Part shown: positions 13,160 through 24,154 of the stretch, piece after piece
Layout of the letters: each line of letters opens with the position of its first letter
Position numbering within the stretch: position 1 is the stretch's first letter
DNA from: Sorghum bicolor
Lineage: Eukaryota > Streptophyta > Magnoliopsida > Poales > Poaceae
NCBI RefSeq assembly: GCF_000003195.3
Contig: NC_012871.2
Span: 48,579,862-48,643,861 of the forward strand
DNA length: 64,000 nt
Reading direction: 5' to 3'
Program-made: the position numbers and the translations under genes
Notes under the pieces: model-generated
Seen by the model: the letters and a program-made list of their open reading frames with translations, nothing else
The model's database searches: none
Told to the model about the DNA's origin: nothing

Positions 13160-13262
13160 GTTGCAGAAGTTAAATGCCTGTCGGTACCACCGACAGTTTG
13201 GGCCGGTACTACTGGTGTAAGACAGCCGGTACTACCGACGCAAACTGTTGGTACTACCGACC
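13160..13262. repeat. Dyad motif cluster 1 in copia LTR
   Basis: Four copies of a CCGGTACYACCGG-like site, 5-bp inverted halves separated by 3 bp, some degenerate. Confidence 0.65.
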
Positions 13263-13969
13263 TCCTAAGAGAGCTATGAAATCAGAGTATAATGAGTTTT
13301 GATTTCAGATCTGGGAGTTACCCCACTCTCCTAGATGTAGTTGAGGATGATGTTGAAGTTCCCTTGACTCGATTCTTCTCCAAAACGTAGATCGGCCCTT
13401 GTTCACCTATGAAAAGGGGTAGAGAGGAAGAACACGAAGAACACAAGAACAAGGATAGTCGATGCTACCTCCACAGCAAGACAAGATATTTATCCCGAGG
13501 TTCGGCAATCCCCACTAAGGAGTTCCTACGTCCTCGTTGTTGAGGTGACCACGAAGGTCCGGCCACTTAGGCCTCCTCCCTCAAGCAACCACGAAGGTTA
13601 GCTAGAGATTTCCACTAAGAATCAAAGGGTAACACAAACACTTCGGGGTGCCCTCACAAATGAAACAACATGAGCAACCACAAAGAACGCCTAGCCGGCT
13701 AGGGTTCCAAGAACCCAAGAGTAACAAATGCAAACCAACCGGCAAGACGAAGAAACCAAGTGCTCAAGTCACAAATCAAAGCTCCCAACTCTCTAATCTC
13801 ACTTCTCTAGCTCGAATCTCTCAAGGATTGAAGCCTAGGAGCAAAGAGGGAGAGAGAGTGGGTGAGTCAAAGCTTGGAGACTATTTTCTTAGATGTGGAT
13901 TCGAAGGAATGGAAGAGCCAACGGTTAGAAATGAGGGAAGAGCTATTTATACATAGGTCCTGAACAACT

Positions 13970-14312
13970 GCCGGTACTACCGGGGCAACCACCGGTACCA
14001 CCGGCTACCTCAGATCTAACGGTAAGAAGTCTCTATGATTTGCGAGAAATAAGCCTACCGGTACCACTGGGCTTTTGTCGGTACTACCGACCATTGCCGG
14101 TACCACCGGTGGAAGGCCGGTACCACCGGCAGTTCAAATCTCCGCAACCAAAGTTAGAGCAGATTTGGCCAGCCGGTACTACCGGCGTTTCACCGGTACT
14201 ACTGGTGCTGGCCGGTACCACCGGTCTGAGCCCGATACTATCGGTAGTTCATTTTCTCGCAAAACTCAGGAGAAGGGCTGCCACTGCCGGTACCACCGGC
14301 CCTGACGGTCGG
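13970..14312. repeat. Dyad motif cluster 2 in copia LTR
   Basis: About a dozen CCGGTACYACCGG-like sites at irregular spacing. Several are perfect (for example around 13992, 14095 and 14285). The matching part of the left LTR keeps the array at 5602-5845. Confidence 0.7.
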
Positions 14313-14756
14313 TACTACAGGCTCACCCTGGCAGAGAAGAAATTTCCTAGTTGTTCGTGCGTGCAAGTGTGACTCTCAAGCGCAAGATGTAAGTTGACTT
14401 GAGCATCCCTATCGTCATCTTACCAACTTAATTTGCATCCCTCTTGATAGTACGACGTTGCCTAAAACTCAACAAAAGATAAAAACTTTGTAGCCACATG
14501 AGTCGAAATGCCGTTCATCTATTGAAAACTTTGGGGTGCAATAAAACACCGAATGCTTTCAATCAACTCCATCAATGGACCAACACATTTGGTAAATTGG
14601 GCTTTTTCCATCTCATTTCTCATGTGTTATGCTCATTCTTATTTTACCTGCTTGTCATCTCAACAAATCACATTAGTCCTCTAATTGTGTGGTCATTATC
14701 ACCAAAACCCACAACTAGGGCTTGATTGCACTTACAATATTGTTGGGAAAGGTGTG

Positions 14757-14837
14757 ATGGCTAGTAGTCAGGAAAAGAAAGCTGCAGGTACCAGCGAGAT
14801 CGATCTTGGTTCGGAGACTGGGGGCAAGAGCTACTGA
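14757..14837 (+). pseudogene. C-terminal end of an unidentified host gene
   Basis: Immediately right of the copia element the frame MASSQEKKAAGTSEIDLG runs to TGA at 14835-14837 and is open back into the target site. It reads like the last codons of a gene cut by the copia insertion, with 3'-UTR-like AT-rich sequence after it. Family not recognised. Confidence 0.3.
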
Positions 14838-16062
14838 TGTGTGTGTAGGGTTGTACCTTTTGGTTGGCTAAAACCTTGAGCCATCAGGGATATCTTTTTT
14901 TTGGGAAGTCCATTGTTACTATAGAATGAGGTCGTAGTAACATTATATTGTAGTCTTTTGAACGGGAACCATGTTCGTGACCCATTGTAATGACTTTCTT
15001 TTTATTTACTATTAGTTCAATAATCATGTAGCTCTATTTTATCTAGAACCTAAAAGACTGAGAAGAAGAGCCGGATTTGTGATCTTTTTGGGTTTATGTT
15101 ACCCTATTAAATGTGTTACAGCTTAGTTTTATTGGTGAAAAAATTGGGTCTTGGTACAGTAGCACTTTAGTTTGGGTTTTCCAATTACAGTAGAATTAAG
15201 CACTAGTAAAAAGGATAAACCCAAAAAGATCACAAATCCGGCTCTTCTATAGTTAGTGTATAATCACTTCCTGAATCTTTTGAGTATAGTTAGTGTATAA
15301 TCAAATAATAATTATCAAATAAAGAAGGAAGTGCTACAGTAGCGAAACCCAAAAAATTTCACGAACAAAAGAAGTCCTTAGTTCAGAAAAATTTTTGTTT
15401 TTAGATCTTGTAGTGTTTGTGTTTTTACTTGGCTATTGTTGACCAATAGTTCGTTAACTAAGCTCAAAAAATGAAATATGCAATTTAGATGAAAACTAAG
15501 CAATTAGTTTTTCTTTTTGTATGTGTTTAATGGATGAAACATGTAAAGCAACAATAGAGGTGTCGAGAAATCTTGACATTTCTATTGTTTTTAGGGTGAA
15601 GAGAAGACCAAAAACCATTGCGAAAAAATTAAACATTAACTGTCACATGTAAAAATGATGGAACATTAAAAGATAGATTAAGAAATTAATTATAAGTAAG
15701 CATAGTATTTGCGGGAAGAATGTTTGGATCCAATATAATGTATAATTAGGAAATATTATTTTAGAAACAAGGAGAATAGATACAGTAACTATTAAAAAAA
15801 GTTACAACCAAACAAGTGCTAGCATTTAATATTACCAGCTGGTGTTTGGTTCCTTTTGCCTCAAGGGTGGGTACAGCTGTAGTTCTTATATTGAGGTCTT
15901 GAACCGGGGTACCTTGGCCAAGCTTTGTCATAGTAACAAAGGCCTGAAGCATAGCTGCCCATGGGGTCTGCGCAGTCCAGGGTGAGCACCATGAACTATC
16001 TTTCTTTACCATTTTTTGGATGTACCAAAGATAAATCGTCTGATATCTACTCTGCTTCATAG
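14838..16062. other. Non-coding host DNA with a perfect inverted repeat
   Basis: AT rich, no supported gene. It contains the 34-bp inverted repeat described separately. 15840-16062 may hold upstream exon or promoter sequence of the B3 gene that follows; no start codon could be fixed there. Confidence 0.5.
15064..15248. repeat. 34-bp perfect inverted repeat with ~117-bp loop
   Basis: Arms 15064-15097 and 15215-15248 are exact reverse complements (arm begins AGAAGAGCCGGATTTGTGAT). A CACTAGTAAAAA sequence lies just inside the right arm. It could be a MITE remnant or a foldback transcript. Confidence 0.75.
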
Positions 16063-17455
16063 GATGGTTCATTTTCGTGGGGTGGATTCGTGCCTAGGTA
16101 CCAAGTGTTGCGTATTGTAGCGGCGGACATGGATCGCCTGGTAAGTTTGCAATGATAATAGCTTGTTGGTTCTTGATATTCACCTGATAAAAATGGGATT
16201 CAATCGTGAACTTGTTGTAGGTTGTACCGGAAAGAGTCTTCAGCGCATGTGATCTGACTGCTGGAGATTGTGTGTACATTAGGGACTGTCTGGGTCGTAC
16301 TTTCAAGATTGCAATTGAGAAGCCAGGGATGAACTACTTGTTGGGTTCTGGTTGGGGTGACATGCTGCAAGAAATAGATTGTGGTTGCGGGGATGAGCTG
16401 ATGTTGAAGTTCAAACTTCAAAGGCAAAAGAACATGGAAGGGGGTCGTATTCTGCGGCACAACTGGTAATCAGAAGTTTCCTAGGAGGGACAATAGACGC
16501 ACAGGTTCATCTGCAGTTGAGTCTACCCACTGTGAGTTTTCTCCATGACCATGCTATGTAGTTTGTTGTACAGTTTAGAGCAGGGCGATAAAATAAACTC
16601 AGACATCAACCAACTAGTCATTGATTTGCTGTGGCATGGCAGTGTTCTACAAGACTACAACGACAAGCATGCTCCTGGAGGAGATGCTCCAAGCCCTGGT
16701 AGAAATGGAAACAATGCGAGAAATGCCATTGAAGTAGGCAAGTGTGATACTCATCATCTTAATGTATTTTGGACCTTTTTTTGTTCAATTCTTGAAGAGG
16801 TTGATGCTTTTTCCCAGGAAAAGTTGGAACAAGGAGTCGTCCAATCGAGTTAGATGGTAACTTAACCTCATTGAAAAGTTTTGCCTCGTACACATTTTGT
16901 GAACATTAGTTGTTGACTAGCTAATTTGAATTATAAACCACTGGACAGAAACAAATGCTGAAGAGGTGGTGTATAACATCTCCGGTAGAGAGATCGACGA
17001 AACTATGAGAGATTTCTTCGACAATATGTCTAAGACTTATGATCTGCGGATCCCATTGTACTACTGCAAACTGGATCTGGTTGACATAGCATGTGATTGT
17101 ATTGTAAGTTTTTTGCAGTTCTCCATTACTTTCGAGGCAAATATAACATTTTGTTCACAATTGAGTAAGTTTTTTTACCTTCATGCACTATACAGGCTTT
17201 ATCGAAGGAATTCGGTAAGAAATATGTGGTTCCTATAATGGAAGAAGATGGTTACGCAGTAGTGGCACAACTTTACCACGATGGGCATGAGGAGAATTAT
17301 AAAGTGAACCTCTGCATCACATCAGATGGGATGGTGGTTCTCGCAGGGGATGGTCTGCCTTTGTGAATAGAAATATCGTTCCCTCGGGGATGGAAGTTGT
17401 TTTCCGATTTGATTTCGGTGATGAAGATATCAGTATCTACGTCTATGACTTTTAA
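16063..17455 (+). pseudogene. REM-type protein with two B3 DNA-binding domains, frameshifted
   Basis: First B3 domain: exon 16063-16140 (frame ...VPRYQVLRIVAADMDRL), GT-AG intron 16141-16220, exon from 16221 (VVPERVFSACDLTAGDCVYI ... GSGWGDMLQEIDC ... ELMLKF). The splice is phase 0 and rebuilds the usual B3 order of beta strands and GW motif. A linker exon lies near 16660-16733. Second B3: exon ending 17103 (PLYYCKLDLVDIACDCI), intron to 17195, exon from 17196 (ALSKEFGKKYVVPIMEEDGY). Near 17350 the frame breaks, and the last strands (GWSAFVNRNIVPSGMEVVF ... YVYDF) continue in another frame to TAA at 17453. B3 proteins of the REM group bind DNA in the nucleus; the target is unknown. Exons between the domains are tentative and the true start was not found. 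Confidence 0.6.
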
Positions 17456-20068
17456 TTAATATGCAGTCTGTTGTAGTAGTTTGTGTCCTGCTTTCTTTGT
17501 CCTGGGAAGACCTCCTTGAAGACATTGAATCCTATTCCAAAACTAAGTTAGTAGTCTGAATCTTTTATTATGATGTATCCAGTGTTTAGTGTATCTTTTC
17601 TATTAACGACTCTGAATGTAGTTGTCTAAATATTTAATATGTGTTTATGTGTGGAATTTTTGGGTGCATCTAATTCTCTCCTTTTTTAAGATAATTCAAG
17701 TTGATGGTGCTAGCTATCCCCCATGTAATAAGCCTGACAATCTTTCTAGATACTGTGGTAGCTGAGTGATTGTTAATAGTGACACCAAAGGCCAAGATGT
17801 TAACCAGATTGTTTAGACTAGTGGACAAATTTAGTGGCGATGGGTTGGGTTCTGTTAAAGGGGCGAAGTAGTAGTGAAGGGAGATGTAGTCAGTTTTCTT
17901 CTTGGACTAACTCAAGTATAGAAACCATATTTTGAAATGGACAAAAGGGACATATATAGGTATAGGGAATGCAGCTGTTAGTGTAGCTAACGGGGAGGGG
18001 CTCTGATATTTGACTTCGATGAAAGAAACGACGGCGAGAAGTGATAAGTACAGAAGGCAATAGCATGGATACGACCTAAAACACTTTGGTTCGTGCGAAA
18101 AAATTGGAAAAGCATGTTTCGTGTAATATGGTTGTTCGTGCGCTAGCGTCGCATAATAAAATGATACCTAGAGATAACGAGAATCAAATTGGGTAGTGAA
18201 TCCACTAATTTTACAACAAGTCGCCATAGCCCAGGAGGCATAAAAAAACCCCAGCCATTTGTGAGTGAAAAAAAAGTGTAAGTGTTGATCCTGGAAACCG
18301 ACAAGGCTCTAGTCAGTTTTGTTTTGCAAATAATCAGTAGCAGCAGTAGCATGAAATGCCACCTAATGATCGTTGCCTGGACTTTTTCTCGTGATCAGGT
18401 TTGCTGGTGAAAATGGATGCTCGGCAGGGTAAAAAGTGGCCAGTTGATGTCAGTGAATACACAAAGCTACAACATTTCCCCTCCGCACAGCAGTCAGAAG
18501 ACGGTGCTGAGGACAATTGTCAGTTTAGTCTATGCAATACAAAGCCTATGCTGCCACTAGGAAAACAGTGCTACAGTGGGTACTTTCATTTTTTTGGTAA
18601 TTATTACGAAATCAGAGACAAACTTAGCTTAAAAAATTTGTATCCCAAATTAAAGCCAGAATATGTAATTAGTTATTTTTAAACTCTATATTTAGTGCAT
18701 CATACATGTGCCGCTAGATTTTATGTGACAGGGAATCTAGAAATTTTTTGTGCACTTAACAAGGCCTTAGGCTTTAGGTTACCCCAAAATCAAAAAGTTT
18801 ATGTAATTGTATGGGCATAATAAGGAGGCCTATGCGTGACATAAAATGAAAGATTATGTAATTGTATACCAGCTTTCCAAAACAAGATATGGACTATGAA
18901 AGTCGGAGTTCACAAAAAACAAAAACATTAGAGCAACTCCAACATTTTGCCAAGCAAAGTTTCCATACTTAAAATATTATCAAAATAATAAAATTTCATC
19001 TCTAACAGTTTATTAAATGAGGTTACTATTTTTAGCAACATGCTATTTCTCCCCCAACTCACTAACATATTTAGGCGCGCGCATGGCAATTGTCATCCGG
19101 CCGCCAGCTTCTACTCTTCTTCAAACCTAGCAGAAACTGATTGGACATATGCAGTTAAATGAGACGGGTCAGTGCCGGCCGGACGTACGTGCTTGCATGT
19201 TATAGTCGAAGGGCCATGCTGTGAATTAGTACTCGATCTGCTCCTGACAATTCTAATCTGCTAGGCTACTTGTTTTCAATTTATGAATGCAACCAAATTT
19301 TCACAAGAAAATAAACATTGTGGATATTTGTTCTAAACAAACTGATGAATGAAATATAAATCCAAATATTATAGGTTGTGGGGCTACTTTTTTATTTTTA
19401 CCAAGTTAAAATGACAAACTATTGGAGAGAGTCTATCTTTTGAATTGCCATATATTTTAGGGTGTTGTCAAATCATGATATTTGCCAAGTGAATTTTGAA
19501 AAATTGCTGGAGATAATCTGACGAGTTTGAGCCTAGGGTTGAATCTTTGAGAAAAGTAAACACGAAGTAGTTGGCATTTTTTTTATTTAGCCTCAATAAT
19601 TGATTTTTATAGAGTTGGCATATGCCATAAAAAGAAAAAAATGGTCTCATCTAGTAGATTTCACACCTGCCTCTCTATCAGAAAATGTAGATTTCACACC
19701 TGCCCCTCAATAATTTCACAGCTGCCCCTCAATAATTTCACACCTGTTCTCAACTGCGGCTATAAATAACCGATAATCTGGTTATCGCTTGCATACAGGA
19801 AGGAACTAGAAACCAAAAAGCATAAAGGGACCAAAACCTAACTCTAATTAAATTGCGCAAACTAAATGGGGATGCTGAAGTTTTTTGAGTGGTTCTTGAT
19901 ATAGCTCGTAGATAACGATGTCGTTGTCAAACATAATAGCCATCTTAGACGATACAGAAACGTAAAAATAAGGAGTCTTGTGATTTATTACATGTTATCC
20001 AAGAGGTCACGGCATAGACAAAAACAAAATATCCAGCTATGTCATATGCTGGAGCTGCTACGATGGCG
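17456..20068. other. Intergenic DNA between the two B3 genes
   Basis: No convincing gene in 2.6 kb. A 93-codon ORF at 18401-18682 has no recognisable domain. Around 18929 GAGCAACTCCAAC resembles ends of Tourist-like MITEs but no partner was found. At 19668-19750 a short motif (ATTTCACACCTGCC..) is repeated four times. The rest is AT-rich sequence. Confidence 0.5.
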
Positions 20069-21325
20069 CTAGACCTCATACACAGTAACTTGCCAACCAC
20101 CATCGCAAATTTCAAACTTAAAAACGTATAGGAAACCTATCTTGATGCCATTTGCGCGGACAAAGTCAAGCCATCCACCGTTAATTTTGGCCGATTGGTC
20201 TTCCCGCTTCTGGATGTTGCCACTGTAAATCAGGGAGCTGCCGTCGAACACCAAACCAATCTTAGCAGGCCCAGCTGGGAGTTTCGCTAAAACGTCCCTG
20301 GCGAGTAACTTTAAAGAGAAAATAACCAAACAGAAAAAGGGAATAAATGTATATTAGTTTGCGAATTGGACAGAAATGTAGCGTAGTAACTAATTATAAA
20401 AATATAATTACCAGAGTTCTGTTTTCAACCGCACTTTGTTTCATATGTGCGGCGAATAGTACAATTGGATGTCTAGAGGAAACCCATATAGAGTATAGAG
20501 TGCTGACAAGCTTAGGGGTGCGTTTTACGCCTTTGCCGTGGAAGAACTTGACCTCTGCCCACTGAACTACTCTACCTGAAAATTGTAAAGTGAAAACTTG
20601 TTGTTCGTACGATTGGCTAATTTATCTGTTCGATCAGGATTGCAATCTGGAATGATTAAAAATGAGCTTACGTCTTTTGTTGGTGTTCGTCAAAGGATTA
20701 GGTGTTGGCGACTTCTGGAGGCCGCCTCTGGTCATGATTGTCAGCGAGAATGCCATGGATTCAGTGCGGGTAAAGAGGCCTATATCACCTTGAGAGACAC
20801 ACTCGTTGTCCATAAGATCGGCCCATCCGTTCCTTATTACTAGACTATCCATGTAACTCTCCATCCAAACCCGATACAGTGAACCGCTAGGAGCGGTGAT
20901 GCTGAACCAGTGTTTGGACAGAACCTCAGGCTCTATAGTGTATCCTCTAGGATGGAACTGCAAAGGAAAACATAAATAGACGGGACTAAGAGTCGGGGTT
21001 TACTAAGGTTGTAGATGCGAGTTGGATTGTACTGACCACCATTTCCCAAACGTTCCCAACGAACATTTTGAGGAAACAGAATCCAACACCAAGGATGGTA
21101 TTTTGCGGGTTGTCTTGATTTGTCTCACCGGGATTGGGGATCACGGATGAATTAGAACGCTATGGAATAGGAAAAAAGATCTTAAATAACAGGATAAATT
21201 AATTCAATACAAAGAAAAAGGGACTTGCCTGTCTTGAGGAAGAAGATGCGGAATAACCAGGAATAGGGACTCATGCTGCAAGGGGGAGTTCGAATTGATC
21301 TGGAGTGTTTTCCACCGCGTGCCAT
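20069..21325 (-). CDS. REM-type protein with two B3 DNA-binding domains
   Basis: Minus-strand exons fit precise splice sites and phases: 21159-21037, 20957-20672 (ending before GTAAGC), 20575-20412 (ending before GTAATT) and 20308-20069 with TAG. Joined, they stay in one frame. B3-1 spans the first two (FLKMFVGNVWEMV / FHPRGYTIEPEVLSKHW ... IRNGWADLMDNECVSQGDIG). B3-2 spans the last two (IVLFAAHMKQSAVENRTL / LLARDVLAKLPAG ... NGGWLDFVRANGIKIG). A linker with a basic patch separates them. A candidate first ATG lies at 21323-21325 (MARGGKHS), but the link from there to 21159 by a GC-AG intron is out of phase, so the 5' end is unresolved; translation might start at an internal Met. Its promoter is cut at 21476 by the family B LTR, only ~150 bp upstream. 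Predicted nuclear DNA-binding protein. Confidence 0.75.
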
Positions 21326-21475
21326 GTCTCCAAAAAGAGGTAGCGGATGGTAGTTGGTCTGTGTGTTGAGATATTTGCTTGACTGTAGGTGGGCGAGGGA
21401 AAACCTCGTTTGGAAATGGATGAGTGTTCTCTAAGGTCTGTAGCTATAAGTGATGGAAGGGCTGGCCGAAGGCAG

Positions 21476-22988
21476 TGTTGACACTAGCTAACACCACTTA
21501 GATACTAGGTTGTCATCCCTAGCATGGCGTCAGAGTGTACAAAGGTATTTATAAATGTAAAGGCTCTCTAGAAAATCATCTATTCTATCCGCAAGCGCAC
21601 AGATAAAACACCTCGTTGTAGCATTTCACCAGGATAAGTATTCCAGGTATCGTTATTTATAATTTTGCTCTAGGGATCTAAAGAAGATGGAATTAAATCA
21701 AGGGACAAAATCTATCAAGGCATAGACTAGAGATAAACTTGCAAGAACATGATTACTAAAGAGAAACTCGTCACACAGTCACTTACTTTAGCAGGGGGTA
21801 AACCATAAAGATAATGATAATAAAGTATAAGTTCATGGGTAGATAGCACAGCGATTAGAAAATAGACTACTCCTCATATATGTAGGTGATGTCGGATTAG
21901 CTAGAGAATGGATTCTAAGTTATCTACTAACTACTAAGTCATAATCTACTCTAGTTATCTACAAGATCATATATAGCATAAAAGACTCTTCATTCATGTA
22001 TAAGAAACATTGATAAAGTAAATCAGAGCATCACATGACTTACTCCACAATACCGGTTCTGCCTGTCCTATCAACGGAGGGTGGACTATATAAGAATCAA
22101 CGAAGCTGTCACTATCGCGAACTACCACACGACTCGGCCAATAGGATACATTTGCAGATAAATAACATCTAAGCACCACGCTCACATGTGATCTATCAAC
22201 TAACTCCCTCGCGACAAGAGCTAAGCGCTTTGCAAACTTATACATAAACTCATTATCAATTAGAACTATATCAAATATAGAACTAGAGCAAACTAAGAAC
22301 ATAATAATTAGAGACATAATGCAATTAGAACAATAGAATTAGAGAAAGATATGAATAATACCAATCTTTATTTCCGAAGATCCGAATCCAGAGCGTAGTG
22401 CTCTACTTCTCTAATTGCTATCTAATCAAACCTCTAAACTTGAAGGATTAGGGAGTAGCTAATTCTAATTCTCTATGGGAGAGAGATCTAAACCCTAACT
22501 TTGGTGGCTACCTCTGAATAATGATTTCTCCTCTCTCCTCCAGGGGCCAGGGGGTCTGGTTTTATAGTCCCCTCAAGTGAACGTGAGCCATTGGATCAAA
22601 CCGACATAGATTGTATGGTTTAGATTGATCCTTTAGGTCGGTGGAGAGTTGTCCCGAAGCAGAGTCCTGGTTGGCTTCCTGGCCAGGGCGGGCGCCCAAG
22701 GAGGGTGGGCGGCCGCCCAGCTCCCGAGCCCGAATCGCGTCCCGTTCGTTCCCGTGGCTTCTGGATCCTTCTAGATTGAGGAAAATTGCGCGGCACGTAA
22801 TTATCTCGTTGTAAACATGACATGTGGGCCTTCTCTCCATATTTTCTGATAAACCCCTGCAGAAATAGATAAACACCAAAACTCGTGGAATTCTGTCAGA
22901 TAAAACCCTAATTCTAGATGTTTGTTTCATATTGATCCTTTTCTATGTTTATTTGATTATTAATTTTAGTACTTAAGGACCGTCAACA
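21476..22988 (-). repeat. Family B 3' LTR
   Basis: 1513 bp, TGTTGACACT to ACCGTCAACA on the plus strand. Twin GC palindromes at 22686-22718 and a TATA box (TATAAAA on minus, 22560-22566). Confidence 0.9.
22686..22718 (-). promoter_or_regulatory. Twin GC palindromes, family B 3' LTR
   Basis: GGGCGGGCGCCC at 22686 and GGGCGGCCGCCC at 22707; starts 21 bp apart; TATA about 120 bp downstream on the minus strand. Confidence 0.6.
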
Positions 22989-24154
22989 AACTCTCCCAAG
23001 CTTACCCTTTGCTCGTCCCTGAGCAAATAACTAAACTCAGACGGATCAGGAGTTGCTTCAATGTTTTCTTTCCTGACAGGCACACATGCTTTTACATAAA
23101 AATTCTTCCAGATTAGAGTGAAGTGTTATGGAGTTTAGTACCTGCACTTAAATCTTAAGTAATCAAAAGACAAAATAGTTAAGTCAAGCACTATCCCTCT
23201 TGTCTATACTTCACTTTTGTTCTAGAGTTTTTCATAAGTTTTCAAAATAAAACTCAGAGTTCCCAGCAATGATTCTCTCAAGTCTCTCTATATGTGGTAT
23301 TTGTGGATCCTTACCATAATATCACTTACCTATAGCTAATAGAATAATTAAGTGGAGCTCATAGGAGTGGAAAACAGCTCATACATATGTTGTCTAATCG
23401 AGCCATGGATCCAAAGGAACTCAGCATATAATTAAATCAAGACGTGCATGTGTGATGGAGTAAATGATAGTGATGGTGAAAATGCATAAGTGATAATAAA
23501 ATTTACTTCTCATTGCTCCTCATATTGCTATCTCTCCTCTTCTTTGATCTTTGCTTTGGGAGAACATGGGCTATCTTTTTTTCCTCTCTTCTTCTTTTTT
23601 TTCAGGTGGGTAGTAGATACCCTTAATTCTACTGTCGGACACTTGTCCATTTTTTCCGCTCAAGTGGGCATCTTTGTACCCCTAATTCTACTTCGGACAC
23701 TTGTCCATTTTTACCTCTCATCTCACTCTTTTTCTTTCTTTTTCGAGGTTCCGGGCACTTGCCCCTTTTTATTTCCTCGCATATTTTTGCATAACCCATG
23801 CCTCTTCTGCATTGAATCTTTTTAGCGAGAGAATAACAATATTCGGGACAGTGAGTGATACTATTTTTAGCAATTTTAATGATTGGTGATGAATGCTGTG
23901 GTAGATGTGTGCAAGTGAATATCTTAATTTAACCACATGAAAAGCTCCTAAGGGTCTACACAGCTCGATCAAACTCAATGTGAATATAGTAAAAGATGTT
24001 ATAGCAAGTATGGCTGTGGTAGGTAGTTTTGTTATGCTAGGAACTCATCATGCGATTTGTAAGTTTTCAAAATAAATCTCCAGAACTTAGTGTAGTAGAA
24101 ACAAGATAAACAGTAGCTCAACTTTATATCATGCCTTTCTCTTACCTTGACTTT
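22989..24154 (-). other. Family B 3' non-coding region
   Basis: No gene. Pyrimidine-rich on plus (purine-rich on the element strand), starting with the polypurine tract. It has a duplicated ~30-bp unit (CTAATTCTACTGTCGGACAC and a close copy near 23680). A single-copy version is present in family C at about 40540, showing common descent of the two 3' ends. Confidence 0.7.

Larger units (their letters stand above)
5597..14736 (-). mobile_element. SIRE-like Ty1/copia retrotransposon, degraded
   Basis: Read on the minus strand the order is 5' LTR (13091-14736), initiator-Met primer site, very long gag with zinc knuckle, protease, integrase, RT, RNase H, polypurine tract, 3' LTR remnant (5597-6259). 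The integrase-before-RT order defines Ty1/copia. The long charged gag extension points to the SIRE/Maximus lineage. The left LTR is cut by the family B insertion, so the left target duplication is not visible; ATATT at 14737 is the right candidate. Several in-frame stops and two frame changes make the element defective. Confidence 0.9.
13091..14736 (-). repeat. Copia 5' LTR, complete
   Basis: 1646 bp from TGTAAGGATCC to CACTTACA. It carries two clusters of the dyad CCGGT-N3-ACCGG (13160-13262 and 13970-14312). Short ORFs here are not coding; their RYHR-type peptides only echo the repeated dyads. Confidence 0.9.

Noticed and set aside
18401..18682. 93-codon ORF between the two B3 genes
   Set aside because: No recognisable domain, no splice or promoter context, AT-rich end; not enough to call a gene.
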